NCBI GenBank assembly: GCA_943788045.1
Contig: CALSOT010000006.1
Coordinates: forward strand, 979,833-1,043,832
Source: an uncultured Polaribacter sp.
GTDB taxonomy: Bacteria > Bacteroidota > Bacteroidia > Flavobacteriales > Flavobacteriaceae
Reading direction: 5' to 3'
DNA: 64,000 nucleotides
Part shown: piece after piece, positions 55,132 to 63,892 of the stretch
How the letters are laid out: every line of letters begins with the position of its first letter
How positions within the stretch are numbered: the stretch's first letter is position 1
The notes under the pieces: model-generated
What the model was told of the DNA's origin: nothing
The model's database searches: none
The model's input: only the letters and a program-made list of their open reading frames with translations
Made by a program: the position numbers and the translations under genes

Positions 55132-56103
55132 TTGGACATTTTACATTATCAAAAAGATTTCATTGATTATTTAGAATCTAAAAAGTGGATTAATGAACCT
55201 AAAAACCTTTATGAACCAGTTGATTATATCATAAAATTAGGAGGTAAGAGGATGCGTCCTGTTTTAACTTTAATGGCTGCAGATATTTTTTCTGGTGGAT
55301 ATGAAAAAGCAATGCCAGCTGCTTTAGCTGTTGAGGTTTTTCATAACTTTACATTGATTCATGATGATATTATGGATGATGCACCGTTAAGAAGAGGTAA
55401 GGAAACTGTTCATGAAAAATGGGATGTTAATACAGGTATACTTTCTGGAGATGCAATGTTGATTTTAGCATACCAATATTTTGAAAACTACGAACCTATT
55501 GTATTTCAGAAATTAGCAAAACTTTTTAGTAAAACTGCTTTAGAGGTTTGCGATGGACAACAACTAGATGTTGATTTTGAAACTAGAAATGATGTAACTA
55601 TTAATGAGTACATTAATATGATTCGTTTAAAAACATCAGTTTTAGTTGCAGCGGCCCTAAAAATGGGAGCTATAGTTGCAGAAACAACTGAAGAAAATGC
55701 AAACTTAATTTATGATTTTGGATTAAACTTAGGTTTGGCCTTTCAGCTTCAGGACGATTATCTCGACACCTTTGGAGATCCAGAAACGTTTGGGAAACAA
55801 GTTGGAGGAGATATTATTGAAAATAAAAAAACATTTTTATATTTAAAATCATTAGAAGTTGCTAATGAGGTTGATAGGAGAAAGTTGCAGTTTTTTTACA
55901 ATCAAAAACTAAAAGATAATTCAATCAAAATAGCTGAAGTTACTCGAATTTTTGAAGTTAATGATATTCCAGATTTAATAAAAGAGCAAATTAAAAACTA
56001 TACAGACAAGGCTTTCAAGACTTTATCAGGAATGAATATCTCCGAAGAGAACCAGCAGGGTTTAAAGAATTTTGGGCTTTGGTTAATGAATAGAAGTGTT
56101 TAG
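55132..56103 (+). CDS. Polyprenyl (isoprenyl) diphosphate synthase
   Basis: 323 residues, trans-prenyltransferase. First Asp-rich motif LIHDDIMDD near residue 80, preceded by GGKRMRPVLTLMAAD; second Asp-rich motif LAFQLQDDYLD near 200. It condenses IPP units onto allylic diphosphates, probably to make the menaquinone side chain (octaprenyl or heptaprenyl; length not deducible). The start codon is TTG at 55132; no ATG precedes the conserved N-terminus. It diverges from tetR. Confidence 0.92.
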   Translation: MDILHYQKDFIDYLESKKWINEPKNLYEPVDYIIKLGGKRMRPVLTLMAADIFSGGYEKAMPAALAVEVFHNFTLIHDDIMDDAPLRRGKETVHEKWDVNTGILSGDAMLILAYQYFENYEPIVFQKLAKLFSKTALEVCDGQQLDVDFETRNDVTINEYINMIRLKTSVLVAAALKMGAIVAETTEENANLIYDFGLNLGLAFQLQDDYLDTFGDPETFGKQVGGDIIENKKTFLYLKSLEVANEVDRRKLQFFYNQKLKDNSIKIAEVTRIFEVNDIPDLIKEQIKNYTDKAFKTLSGMNISEENQQGLKNFGLWLMNRSV

Positions 56104-56147
56104 TTAATTTTTTTTTAAAAAAAGTATTAATAATTCAAAATAAGTAC

Positions 56148-56155
56148 TACATTTG
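56148..56155 (+). promoter_or_regulatory. -7 element of the tRNA-Met gene
   Basis: TACATTTGCAGCC, 15 bp before the tRNA. The ATTTGCAGCC stretch is identical to that of the promoter at 63885, suggesting a shared stable-RNA initiation signal. Confidence 0.55.
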
Positions 56156-56169
56156 CAGCCAAAATAATC

Positions 56170-56243
56170 GGTCCCATAGCTCAGTTGGTTAGAGCATCTG
56201 ACTCATAATCAGAGGGTCCTTGGTTCGAGCCCAAGTGGGACCA
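56170..56243 (+). tRNA. tRNA-Met (anticodon CAT, elongator type)
   Basis: 74 nt. The acceptor stem GGTCCCA pairs with TGGGACC, discriminator A. D-arm AGCTCAGTTGGTTAGAGC, anticodon loop CTCATAA with CAT, T-arm CTTGGTTCGAGCCCAAG. The 1-72 pair is G-C, so it is not an initiator tRNA. tRNA-Ile2 (lysidine-modified CAU) is the alternative; the overall sequence favours elongator Met. Confidence 0.9.
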
Positions 56244-56323
56244 CTTTTTTTTAAAATCCTAATAATATTTTACTATCTTACACTTCTTTAGTTCAAATCC
56301 TTTCGGTATTTTAAAATCAAATT

Positions 56324-56547
56324 ATGAAAATTAAAGTGAAAAAGAACATAATTTATTTTGTAGTCTTCGTTATTACATTCATAACCAATGCGCAAATTCC
56401 ACCAACTCCGGGAGGAGGAGGTTCTGGAGTGTCTAGCGGTCCTCTCCTCCTCCTCCTGGTACACCAATCAGTGACTATTTGTATCTCTTAGTGTTTGTTG
56501 GTCTTTTCTATGGGGTAAAGAAAATTAAGAGTTTGTCAACCGACTAA
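56324..56547 (+). pseudogene. Small secreted/membrane proline-rich protein, frameshifted
   Basis: From the ATG at 56324: a signal peptide (IIYFVVFVITFITNAQ), then IPPTPGGGGSGVSSGP. In this frame it becomes Leu-rich and stops at about 56480. One base shift at the CCT run (about 56443-56458) restores PPPPPGTPISDYLYLLVFVG and LFYGVKKIKSLSTD, ending at 56547. The combined form matches a common small flavobacterial protein type: signal peptide, Pro/Gly linker and a single C-terminal helix. The end overlaps the convergent riboflavin synthase gene. Function unknown. Confidence 0.65.
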
Positions 56548-57110
56548 CATACTTGCCAATAACATCAAATTCTAAGTTTACGAAATCACCTTGTTCGATA
56601 TATTTAAAAGTTGTATGTCTCTATGGTGTAGGGAATAATTGCAACACTGAATTCATTTTTTTTAGAATTTACGACAGTTAAACTTACTCCATTTACTGTT
56701 ATAGATCCTTTTTCTATGGTAACGTTGTTATTTGTTTCATCATATTTAAAAGTAAAAACAGTGCTTCCCTCTTCTTTCGTAATGTTTGTACATGTTGCAG
56801 TTTGATCCACATGTCCTTGTACTAAGTGTCCATCTAATCGATCTCCTAGCTTCATTCCTCTTTCAAGGTTCACGGAATCAGATACTTTAAGATTACCAAT
56901 ATTGGTTTTGTTTAAAGTCTCTTTAATTGCTGTAACCGTATATTGGTTATCTTCGATATGAACAACTGTTAAGCAAACTCCATTATGTGCAACACTTTGA
57001 TCAACCTTAAGTTCATTTGTAAAATTACTTTTTACAGTTAAATGAATATTAGCTTGCTCTTTAGTAATATTTGTAATTGTGCCAAGTGTTTCTATAATTC
57101 CGGTAAACAT
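56525..57110 (-). pseudogene. ribE: Riboflavin synthase alpha subunit, frameshifted near the C-terminus
   Basis: About 195 residues in two lumazine-binding repeats: FTGIIETLGTI and SVAHNGVCLTVV in the first, LVQGHVDQTATC and GSITVNGVSLTVV in the second. It dismutates two lumazines to riboflavin. The normal frame ends at ETYNF (56604), but a single-base shift at about 56618-56622 restores HTTFKYIEQGDFVNLEFDVI and GKYVSRLTNS, stopping at 56525, the expected family end. As this enzyme is normally essential for flavin synthesis, the frameshift is more likely an error in the sequence than a real mutation. Confidence 0.85.
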
Positions 57111-57126
57111 ATCTGTAAAATTTAGT

Positions 57127-57134
57127 TACTTTTG
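57127..57134 (+). promoter_or_regulatory. -7 element of pdxA
   Basis: TACTTTTG, 35 bp before the ATG at 57170. It overlaps an upstream in-frame GTG at 57134, which supports the later start. Confidence 0.5.
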
Positions 57135-57169
57135 TGATAGTCAAAAATAGGAATAATAGAAGAGTAACT

Positions 57170-58204
57170 ATGGATAAAACTGATAAAATTATAGTTGGTA
57201 TTTCAATAGGAGATATAAATGGTATTGGGTTAGAGGTGATTTTAAAAACCTTTGAAGATAAAAGAATGTTAGATTTTTGTACTCCAGTTCTTTTTGGCAG
57301 TTCCAAAGTAGTCTCTTATCATAAGAAAGCATTAAACATAGAAACATTTGTTCATGGAATAACTTCTTTAAACCAAATTAATCACAATAAAATTAATGTG
57401 TTAAATATTTGGAAAGAAGAAGTTTCAATAGAGTTAGGTAAAGCAACTAAGGAATCTGGCGAATATGCGGCAAAATCTTTACAATTAGCCACTAAGAGTT
57501 TAAAGGATAAAAATATAGATGTTTTAATAACTGCACCTATTAACAAAGAAACAATTCAGTCAGAGACTTTTAATTTTCCTGGTCACACAGAGTTTTTAGA
57601 AGATAAACTCGAAGGAAAAAGTTTAATGATTTTAATGACTAATGAATTAAGAATCGGTCTTATAACAGGACATATTCCAATTTCAAAAGTGGCAGAAGCA
57701 ATTACACCAGCTTTAATCAAAGAAAAAGTGGCAACGATGTATGATTCTTTAGTGCAAGATTTTGGAATTGATAAGCCGAAAATTGCTGTTTTAGGATTAA
57801 ATCCACATTGCGGAGATAATGGAGTTATTGGTTTAGAGGATGACGAAGTTATAAAACCTACTGTCGATGAAATTAGCGCGTCTGGCAAGATGGTTTTTGG
57901 ACCTTATGCCGCAGATGGTTTCTTTGGTTCGGAAACATACAAACAGTTTGATGGTGTTTTAGCAGCATATCATGATCAAGGTTTAGCGCCTTTTAAAGCA
58001 TTGTCTTTTGGAAACGGAGTAAATTATACTGCTGGTTTAAGTGAAATTAGAACTTCTCCAGACCACGGCACAGGCTTTGATATTTCGGGTAAAAATGCGG
58101 CAAACCCCTCATCTTTTAAGCAAGCATTATTCGCGGCACTTGAAATTTATAAAACAAGGAAAGAATACAAAGAGCTTACAAAAAACCCTCTTTTAGTAAA
58201 GTGA
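57170..58204 (+). CDS. pdxA: 4-hydroxythreonine-4-phosphate dehydrogenase
   Basis: 344 residues from the ATG at 57170. PdxA oxidises 4-phosphohydroxy-L-threonine for pyridoxal phosphate synthesis. Conserved pieces: GISIGDINGIGLEV at the start, LITAPINKETIQ near residue 127, the metal-binding FPGHTEFLE, the LGLNPHCGDNG stretch, and AAYHDQGLAPFKAL. C-terminal TSPDHGTGFDISGK is the family hallmark. Metal-binding His residues are all present. It diverges from ribE. Confidence 0.95.
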   Translation: MDKTDKIIVGISIGDINGIGLEVILKTFEDKRMLDFCTPVLFGSSKVVSYHKKALNIETFVHGITSLNQINHNKINVLNIWKEEVSIELGKATKESGEYAAKSLQLATKSLKDKNIDVLITAPINKETIQSETFNFPGHTEFLEDKLEGKSLMILMTNELRIGLITGHIPISKVAEAITPALIKEKVATMYDSLVQDFGIDKPKIAVLGLNPHCGDNGVIGLEDDEVIKPTVDEISASGKMVFGPYAADGFFGSETYKQFDGVLAAYHDQGLAPFKALSFGNGVNYTAGLSEIRTSPDHGTGFDISGKNAANPSSFKQALFAALEIYKTRKEYKELTKNPLLVK

Positions 58205-58246
58205 AAAAACTTTTAAAAGAAAAGAGTGTAAAATAATTAATTTTTA

Positions 58247-58254
58247 TATCTTTG
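58247..58254 (+). promoter_or_regulatory. -7 element of the yceD-rpmF promoter
   Basis: TATCTTTGCACG, 24 bp before the yceD ATG. It matches TAnnTTTG; no clear TTG at -33. Confidence 0.55.
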
Positions 58255-58277
58255 CACGCTTAATTGATATTTTGGTA

Positions 58278-58814
58278 ATGAAACACTTAAAGGAATTCAA
58301 CATACAATTTGTAGGATTAAAAGAAGGGAGTCATTTATTTGAATATGAAATTAATAACAAGTTCTTTGAAGCTTTTAATTATGATGAATTTAAAAGTTCA
58401 TCTATTAAAATATCATTAGATTTTATAAAGAAAAGTACGCTGCTAGAGTTAACTTTTGCTGCTCAAGGTTATGTAGAAGTGCCTTGCGACGTTACAAACG
58501 AACTTTATAAGCAGAATGTTCAAGATGAATTTCGCTTAGTCGTAAATTTTGGACCTGAATTTAATGATGACAATGAAGAACTATTAATTTTGCCTCACGA
58601 AGCGTATGAGTTTAATGTTGCTCAATTTATTTATGAACTGATAGTATTGTCAGTTCCAAGTAAAAGAGTTCATCCAAAAGTTTTAGATGGGACGATGGAT
58701 TCTGAGGCATTAAATAAATTTGAAGAATTAGAAATAAAAGAAGTAAAAACTGTTGAAGAGACAGACCCAAGATGGGATAAATTAAAGAATTTAATAACAG
58801 AAAAAAAGACATAA
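58278..58814 (+). CDS. yceD: YceD / DUF177 protein
   Basis: 178 residues from the ATG at 58278. It matches the DUF177 family implicated in 23S rRNA processing or stability in plants and bacteria: [20 protein letters not shown] in the middle, then [20 protein letters not shown], a Glu-rich tail and [11 protein letters not shown] at the end. The usual C-x-x-C is reduced to one Cys (VPCDV). It directly precedes rpmF (1 bp gap), the universally conserved order. Confidence 0.9.
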   Translation: MKHLKEFNIQFVGLKEGSHLFEYEINNKFFEAFNYDEFKSSSIKISLDFIKKSTLLELTFAAQGYVEVPCDVTNELYKQNVQDEFRLVVNFGPEFNDDNEELLILPHEAYEFNVAQFIYELIVLSVPSKRVHPKVLDGTMDSEALNKFEELEIKEVKTVEETDPRWDKLKNLITEKKT

Positions 58815-58815
58815 A

Positions 58816-59016
58816 ATGGCACATCCTAAAAGAAAGATATCCAAAACTAGAAGAGACAAAAGGAGAACGCATTACAAAGCTGCTTCTCAACAAATAGCGA
58901 CGGATCCTACAACAGGAGAATCACATTTGTACCACAGAGCTCACTGGCATGAAGGTAAATTATATTACAGAGGTCAGGTTGTATTAGAATCTGCCTCAGC
59001 AGGAGCTGAAGCTTAA
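58816..59016 (+). CDS. rpmF: 50S ribosomal protein L32
   Basis: 66 residues. It begins with the L32 signature [20 protein letters not shown]. The zinc-binding cysteines found in many L32 proteins are absent, the usual zinc-free form in Bacteroidota. It is followed by a clear terminator, so fabH has its own promoter. Confidence 0.96.
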   Translation: MAHPKRKISKTRRDKRRTHYKAASQQIATDPTTGESHLYHRAHWHEGKLYYRGQVVLESASAGAEA

Positions 59017-59035
59017 GACAAAACAGAAGTACCTA

Positions 59036-59063
59036 GAAAAACCCTCATTGTTGAGGGTTTTTT
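59036..59063 (+). terminator. Terminator of yceD-rpmF
   Basis: AAAAACCCTCA/TGAGGGTTTTT hairpin, short loop, T-run; 20 bp past the rpmF stop codon. Confidence 0.88.
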
Positions 59064-59129
59064 TGCATTCTTAAAGTAAAAAATGTTTTTTTTGATGTTT
59101 TTTGCTTAAAAAAATGAAAGAAATTTCAT

Positions 59130-59137
59130 TACTTTTG
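59130..59137 (+). promoter_or_regulatory. -7 element of the fabH-accB-accC operon
   Basis: TACTTTTG, 33 bp before the fabH ATG at 59171. It lies inside the longest fabH open frame, which supports the later start. Confidence 0.5.
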
Positions 59138-59170
59138 AACTTCCTAACTATATGGAAAACAACTATAATT

Positions 59171-60166
59171 ATGACTAAAATTACTGCAGCAATTACAGCT
59201 GTTGGGAAATATGTTCCTGAATATGTTTTAACTAATAAGGAGTTAGAGACCATGGTCGAAACGAACGACGAGTGGATTACTTCTAGAACAGGTATAAAAG
59301 AAAGAAGAGTACTAAAAGGAGAGGGATTAGGAACCTCTTACATGGCTATAAAAGCAGCAGAAGAATTATTACAAAAATCAAGTATAAATCCAAAAGAGAT
59401 AGACTTGGTAATTGTGGGAACTGCAACACCAGACTTACCAATTGCATCTACAGCAGCTTATGTTGCATCAGAAATAGGAGCAGTAAATGCTTTTGGATAT
59501 GATTTACAAGCAGCGTGTTCTAGTTTTTTATTCGGAATGTCAACAGCAGCGAGCTATATAGAATCTGGAAGATATAAAAAAGTATTATTGATTGGTGCGG
59601 ATAAAATGTCGTCTATTATAGATTATAAAGATAGAGCTACGTGTATTATTTTTGGTGATGGCGCCGGTGCTGTAATGTTTGAGCCAAATTGTGACGGTTT
59701 AGGTTTACAGGACGAGTATTTACGCAGTGATGGGGTTGGAAGAGATTTTCTGAGAATTGAGGCAGGAGGTTCTCTAATGCCCACAACAAAGGAAACGGTT
59801 GAAGGTAAAAAACACTTTGTATATCAAGAAGGTAAAACGGTGTTTAAATATGCAGTTTCTAGTATGGCGGATGTCGCTGAGAAAATGTTGACAAGAAACA
59901 ACCTTACAGACGATGATATTCAATGGTTAGTGGCGCATCAGGCGAATAAAAGAATTATTGAGGCAACAGCTAAAAGGGTAGGTGTACCATCAGAAAAGGT
60001 GATGATGAATATTCAAAACTATGGTAACACCACATCTGCTACTTTACCATTATTACTGGCAGACTATGAAAGTCAATTAAAAAAAGGAGATAATTTAATT
60101 TTTGCCGCATTTGGTGGTGGTTTCACTTGGGGAGCTGCTTATGTGAAATGGGCATATAATTCATAA
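59171..60166 (+). CDS. fabH: Beta-ketoacyl-ACP synthase III
   Basis: 331 residues from the ATG at 59171. It starts fatty-acid synthesis by condensing an acyl-CoA primer with malonyl-ACP. The catalytic triad is visible: Cys in LQAACSSFLFG near residue 113, His in LVAHQANKRI near 253, Asn in NYGNTTSATLPL near 283. NDEWITSRTGIKERR and DGAGAVMFE are also typical. It is followed at 19 bp by accB. The family can choose branched primers in Bacteroidota; not deducible here. Confidence 0.96.
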   Translation: MTKITAAITAVGKYVPEYVLTNKELETMVETNDEWITSRTGIKERRVLKGEGLGTSYMAIKAAEELLQKSSINPKEIDLVIVGTATPDLPIASTAAYVASEIGAVNAFGYDLQAACSSFLFGMSTAASYIESGRYKKVLLIGADKMSSIIDYKDRATCIIFGDGAGAVMFEPNCDGLGLQDEYLRSDGVGRDFLRIEAGGSLMPTTKETVEGKKHFVYQEGKTVFKYAVSSMADVAEKMLTRNNLTDDDIQWLVAHQANKRIIEATAKRVGVPSEKVMMNIQNYGNTTSATLPLLLADYESQLKKGDNLIFAAFGGGFTWGAAYVKWAYNS

Positions 60167-60185
60167 ATAAAACAACTAAACAATT

Positions 60186-60674
60186 ATGAGTATGGATATT
60201 AAAGAAATTCAAAATCTTATAAAATTTGTAGCTAAATCTGGTGCTAGCGAGGTGAAGTTAGAAATGGAAGATGTAAAAATTACAATTAGAACTGGTTCAG
60301 GTAAAACAGAAACAACAATTTTGCAAGCTTCACCAGTGCAGGGTGTGCAACAACAACATCAAGTTCCTGTAGCTCCTCAGCAAGCAGCTCCAATTGAAGT
60401 GGCTGCTCCAGTAGCTGAAAGCCAAGATTCTAAATACATTACTGTTAAGTCTCCAATTATTGGAACGTTTTACAGAAAGCCTTCTCCAGACAAACCAAAT
60501 TTTGCTGAAGTAGGAACTGAAATCTCTGTTGGAGATACTGTTTGTGTGATTGAGGCAATGAAATTATTTAACGAAATAGAATCTGAAGTTGCAGGTAAAA
60601 TAGTGAAGGTTTTAGTTGAAGATTCTTCTCCTGTAGAATTTGATCAACCTTTATTTTTAGTAGATCCATCATAG
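60186..60674 (+). CDS. accB: Biotin carboxyl carrier protein of acetyl-CoA carboxylase
   Basis: 162 residues. N-terminal helix MDIKEIQNLIKFVAKSGASE, a flexible Ala/Pro/Gln linker (about 50-85), and a C-terminal biotinyl domain with the biotinylated Lys in VIEAMKLFNEIE near residue 123. It carries carboxybiotin between AccC and the AccAD transferase. Second gene of fabH-accB-accC. Confidence 0.96.
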   Translation: MSMDIKEIQNLIKFVAKSGASEVKLEMEDVKITIRTGSGKTETTILQASPVQGVQQQHQVPVAPQQAAPIEVAAPVAESQDSKYITVKSPIIGTFYRKPSPDKPNFAEVGTEISVGDTVCVIEAMKLFNEIESEVAGKIVKVLVEDSSPVEFDQPLFLVDPS

Positions 60675-60763
60675 TTAAATTGAAAATTTGAAGTTAAGAA
60701 TTAGATTTTTCTATTTCATTACTCCTAATTTATTTAATTAGCTTAATAACTAATTCAACAAAG

Positions 60764-62101
60764 ATGTTTAAGAAAATATTAATTGCCAATAGAGGTGAAA
60801 TAGCTCTACGTGTCATCAGAACATGTAAAGAAATGGGCATTAAAACTGTTGCTGTATATTCTACTGCAGATGCAGACAGTTTACATGTTAGGTTTGCAGA
60901 TGAAGCCGTTTGTATTGGGCCAGCTCCAAGTTCAAATTCATACTTAAAAATGTCAAACATTATTGCTGCTGCAGAAATCACAAATGCAGATGCAATTCAC
61001 CCAGGATATGGGTTTTTATCAGAAAACGCAAAATTTTCGCGATTATGTGAAGAGCATAATATCAAGTTCATTGGAGCAACTGGTGATATGATTGATCAAA
61101 TGGGAGATAAGGCAAATGCAAAATCAACTATGATTTCTGCAGGTGTTCCCTGTGTTCCTGGTAGTGAAGGTGTTATTGTGGATTTTGAAACTTGTGAAAA
61201 AGTTGCTTTAGAAACAGGTTATCCAGTTATGTTAAAAGCTTCTGCCGGTGGTGGAGGTAAAGGTATGCGTGCTGTTTGGAAAGCCGAGGATTTACGAGAT
61301 GCTTGGGATTCTGCAAGACATGAGTCTAAAGCAGCTTTTGGTAATGATGATATGTACATGGAAAAGCTTATTGAAGAGCCAAGACATATAGAAATTCAGA
61401 TTGTTGGAGATTCTTTTGGAAAAGCATGTCATTTATCAGAAAGAGATTGTTCTGTGCAGCGCCGTCACCAGAAATTAACAGAGGAAACTCCTTCGCCATT
61501 TATGACAGATGAGCTAAGAAGTAGAATGGGAGATGCTGCTGTAAGAGCTTCAGAATTTATTAAATATGAAGGTGCTGGAACTGTCGAGTTTTTGGTAGAT
61601 AAGCATAGGAACTTTTTCTTTATGGAGATGAATACACGTATCCAGGTAGAGCATCCAATTACAGAAGAAGTAGTAAACTATGACTTAATTAGAGAACAGA
61701 TTTTAGTTGCTGCAGGTGTTCCGATTTCAGGAAAGAATTATTTTCCACAAATGCATTCTATAGAATGTAGGATAAATGCAGAAGACCCTCATAATGGTTT
61801 TAGACCTGCTCCCGGAAAAATTACAACTTTTCATTCTCCAGGAGGTCATGGAATAAGGGTTGACACGCATGTATATGCAGGATATATGATTCCTCCAAAT
61901 TACGATTCGATGATTGCTAAATTAATTACGACAGCTCAAACAAGAGAAGAAGCAATTAATAAAATGAAGCGAGCTTTAGATGAGTTTGTAATTGAGGGTG
62001 TAAAAACTACTATTCCTTTTCATAGGCAATTAATGGATGATCCTAATTATATTTCTGGAAATTATACAACTAAATTTATGGAAGATTTCGAAATGAAATA
62101 A
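60764..62101 (+). CDS. accC: Biotin carboxylase subunit of acetyl-CoA carboxylase
   Basis: 445 residues. ATP-grasp enzyme that carboxylates biotin on Acc[21 protein letters not shown] at the start, glycine-rich ATP loop [14 protein letters not shown] near residue 160, [13 protein letters not shown], and [16 protein letters not shown] near 290 with the active-site Glu and Arg. Length equals E. coli AccC. Last gene of the operon, with a perfect terminator downstream; accA and accD are not in this window. Confidence 0.96.
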   Translation: MFKKILIANRGEIALRVIRTCKEMGIKTVAVYSTADADSLHVRFADEAVCIGPAPSSNSYLKMSNIIAAAEITNADAIHPGYGFLSENAKFSRLCEEHNIKFIGATGDMIDQMGDKANAKSTMISAGVPCVPGSEGVIVDFETCEKVALETGYPVMLKASAGGGGKGMRAVWKAEDLRDAWDSARHESKAAFGNDDMYMEKLIEEPRHIEIQIVGDSFGKACHLSERDCSVQRRHQKLTEETPSPFMTDELRSRMGDAAVRASEFIKYEGAGTVEFLVDKHRNFFFMEMNTRIQVEHPITEEVVNYDLIREQILVAAGVPISGKNYFPQMHSIECRINAEDPHNGFRPAPGKITTFHSPGGHGIRVDTHVYAGYMIPPNYDSMIAKLITTAQTREEAINKMKRALDEFVIEGVKTTIPFHRQLMDDPNYISGNYTTKFMEDFEMK

Positions 62102-62471
62102 AAAATTAAATTTTAGTTTAAATTGATAAAAAATAGAGAATACATTATGTATTCTCTATTTTTTTTAATTCTAGTTAATATTTAAGACAGTAAAATTGCA
62201 GGATGTGGTGAAAAATATTAAAAATATAATAAAAAAAACCAGGAGTAAGACCTCTGAGTTCAGTAAACGATGTTCTTTTTCCATCGCTATAATTCCATAT
62301 AAATATGAAATGTTCATTTAATTAAATTTTCAAATTGATAAGTAACAACATTTATATAGCATTGCAACTTTACCTCTGAGCGATTCTTTAAAGTAGATAA
62401 TCTAATAATTTTTATTATTTCCTTTTTTTATTTCACCTTTATTTCAATCTAATTAATAAAGTCGAAAACAA
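62102..62471 (+). other. Intergenic region accC / receiver protein
   Basis: 370 bp without a gene. It holds the accC terminator; beyond that, AT-rich sequence with no convincing promoter box or hairpin. Confidence 0.45.
62128..62165 (+). terminator. Terminator of fabH-accB-accC
   Basis: AAAAAATAGAGAATACAT/ATGTATTCTCTATTTTTT with a minimal loop and a T-run, 27 bp past accC. Confidence 0.9.
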
Positions 62472-62879
62472 ATGAAATGCCTTTCTATATTGCTTATTGA
62501 TGGTGATGAAATTGAAAGAGCAAAGTTTCAGAAAGTTTGTAAAGATGTGAATTTCTCCTGTGTTGTTGTTGAGGCAACAAGTGGAGAACAGGCTTTAAGT
62601 TATTTAAATGGATTTGAGAATACAGTTAACGTTATTATTTTAGATTTGCATATGCCTGAAATGAATGGCCTTCGTTTTTTAGAAAAATTAAAGTCAAACA
62701 TCAATTATAGAAACACGCCTGTTGTTATAATGTCCAATTCAGAAGATTATGCTGATTTAGAAAAATGTTATGATTATGGAATTGTGGGATATTTTAATAA
62801 ACCTACTGATTTTAATGCATATTCCCAAAAAGTAAAGTCATTGTTAAAATATTGGCAACAAAACGTATTTGTTAATTAA
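62472..62879 (+). CDS. Stand-alone CheY-like receiver domain protein
   Basis: 135 residues, all receiver. Acidic pocket LIDGDEIERAKF near residue 9 (one usual Asp of the pocket is Gly), phospho-accepting Asp in IILDLHMPEMNGLRFLEKL near 55, Thr/Ser switch VIMSNS near 85, and Lys in FNKPTDF near 107. No output domain, so it must pass its signal by protein-protein contact. No kinase gene is adjacent; its partner is unknown. It is followed by a long gene-free stretch. Confidence 0.88.
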   Translation: MKCLSILLIDGDEIERAKFQKVCKDVNFSCVVVEATSGEQALSYLNGFENTVNVIILDLHMPEMNGLRFLEKLKSNINYRNTPVVIMSNSEDYADLEKCYDYGIVGYFNKPTDFNAYSQKVKSLLKYWQQNVFVN

Positions 62880-63287
62880 TCCAACTTTTCGGAATAAAAT
62901 AATTTTTCAAGTTTAAATCATCTAAATATTTTGTGATTAGTTAATTTGTTTTTGAGTTAAATATCAGAAATAATTAATGAGAGAACGGTTCTATTATTGA
63001 AAAAATTATTCAAACAAGATTTAAACATGAAATCATTGACTAAGTTTTTCGAAATAGACATTAAATTGGCTTATTTAGTCAAGAGATGAGAAAATATTTT
63101 ATTAATTCTTCAAAAGCATTTAGAGATTCAGTACAATAGTGTAATTACTAATAGAAGTTTTGTAAAAGCAAGGTTACAAAACAATAAATTTAGAATGTTT
63201 GATTTGTTTTGTCGATAATATCATGTCATTCGACGATAAAATTCAGTTATTAGCCTAAAACTTAACTTTTTCATTCCAGTTCTAAAT

Positions 63288-63408
63288 TATATTTGTAGTG
63301 TAATTATATGATAAGTATTTTTACAATTGAGTAAAACTAGTCAGTCATAAGTTGGGGGATTTATAGATTGAATATAAAAGAGCAGGTATTTAATACCAGC
63401 TCTTTTTT
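63288..63408 (+). ncRNA. Candidate small RNA, about 105 nt
   Basis: A -7 element TATATTTG (63288-63295) is followed by about 80 bp with no reading frame and then a hairpin with T-run at 63376-63408 (AAAAGAGC.GGTAT...ATACC.GCTCTTTTTT). The arrangement is what an independently transcribed small RNA would show. No -33 TTG is evident and no known RNA family is recognised. Confidence 0.35.
63376..63408 (+). terminator. Stem-loop terminator in gene-free DNA
   Basis: GAGC and GCTC plus GGTAT/ATACC arms with one A-A mismatch and a T-run. No protein gene precedes it within 490 bp. Confidence 0.65.
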
Positions 63409-63862
63409 GTTTTATACAGGTTTCTTTTTCAAATTTTTAATTTGTTAGATAACAATTCAGTTCAAGAACTTAACGTAGGCAATAATACTGTTGAATTATA
63501 GGTTTTTCATTTCTGTTCTAGACGATTTTCGAAAACAATTTTTCCCACAATATATATTGACATATTATGATTGGTGTTTTTATTTTTTTTGTTGTTGTTA
63601 TTTTTTGAGAAGTTTCCTTAATTCACTCGGAGTTATTATAAGGTAAAACTGTTTATTACTTTGCGCTCTTTTTTGAGGATATAGAATATAAAGGTTGGTT
63701 GTTGCAATTTTGATTATCTTTTTATTATGTATTTTAAATTTTCAGGAGTATATTTTTATTAAAACCTTAAAATTAAATATTTTTTTTCAGTAAGTAATCT
63801 GCTTTAAATAAATGGATTAAGAGTTGTTAAAGAATTTGTTTTGAAAAAGTTTATTAAAACAG

Positions 63863-63892
63863 TTGTGAGATTGAAAATACAATGTATATTTG
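63863..63892 (+). promoter_or_regulatory. Strong stable-RNA-type promoter, probably of an rRNA operon
   Basis: TTG (63863-63865), 19-bp spacer, TATATTTG (63885-63892) followed by CAGCCGC. The match to the Bacteroidota consensus is complete, and the initial transcribed ATTTGCAGCC is shared with the tRNA-Met promoter. At least 100 nt of non-coding leader follow to the window end, as expected upstream of 16S rRNA; the rRNA itself is not seen. Confidence 0.6.

Noticed and set aside
56170..56243. tRNA-Ile2 (CAT) or initiator tRNA-Met
   Set aside because: The G1-C72 pair rules out an initiator; the body resembles elongator tRNA-Met, though Ile2 cannot be fully excluded without a modification-enzyme test.
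59102..59170. Longer N-terminus for fabH
   Set aside because: It overlaps the predicted promoter, and FabH proteins begin close to the MTKITAAITAVG stretch at 59171.
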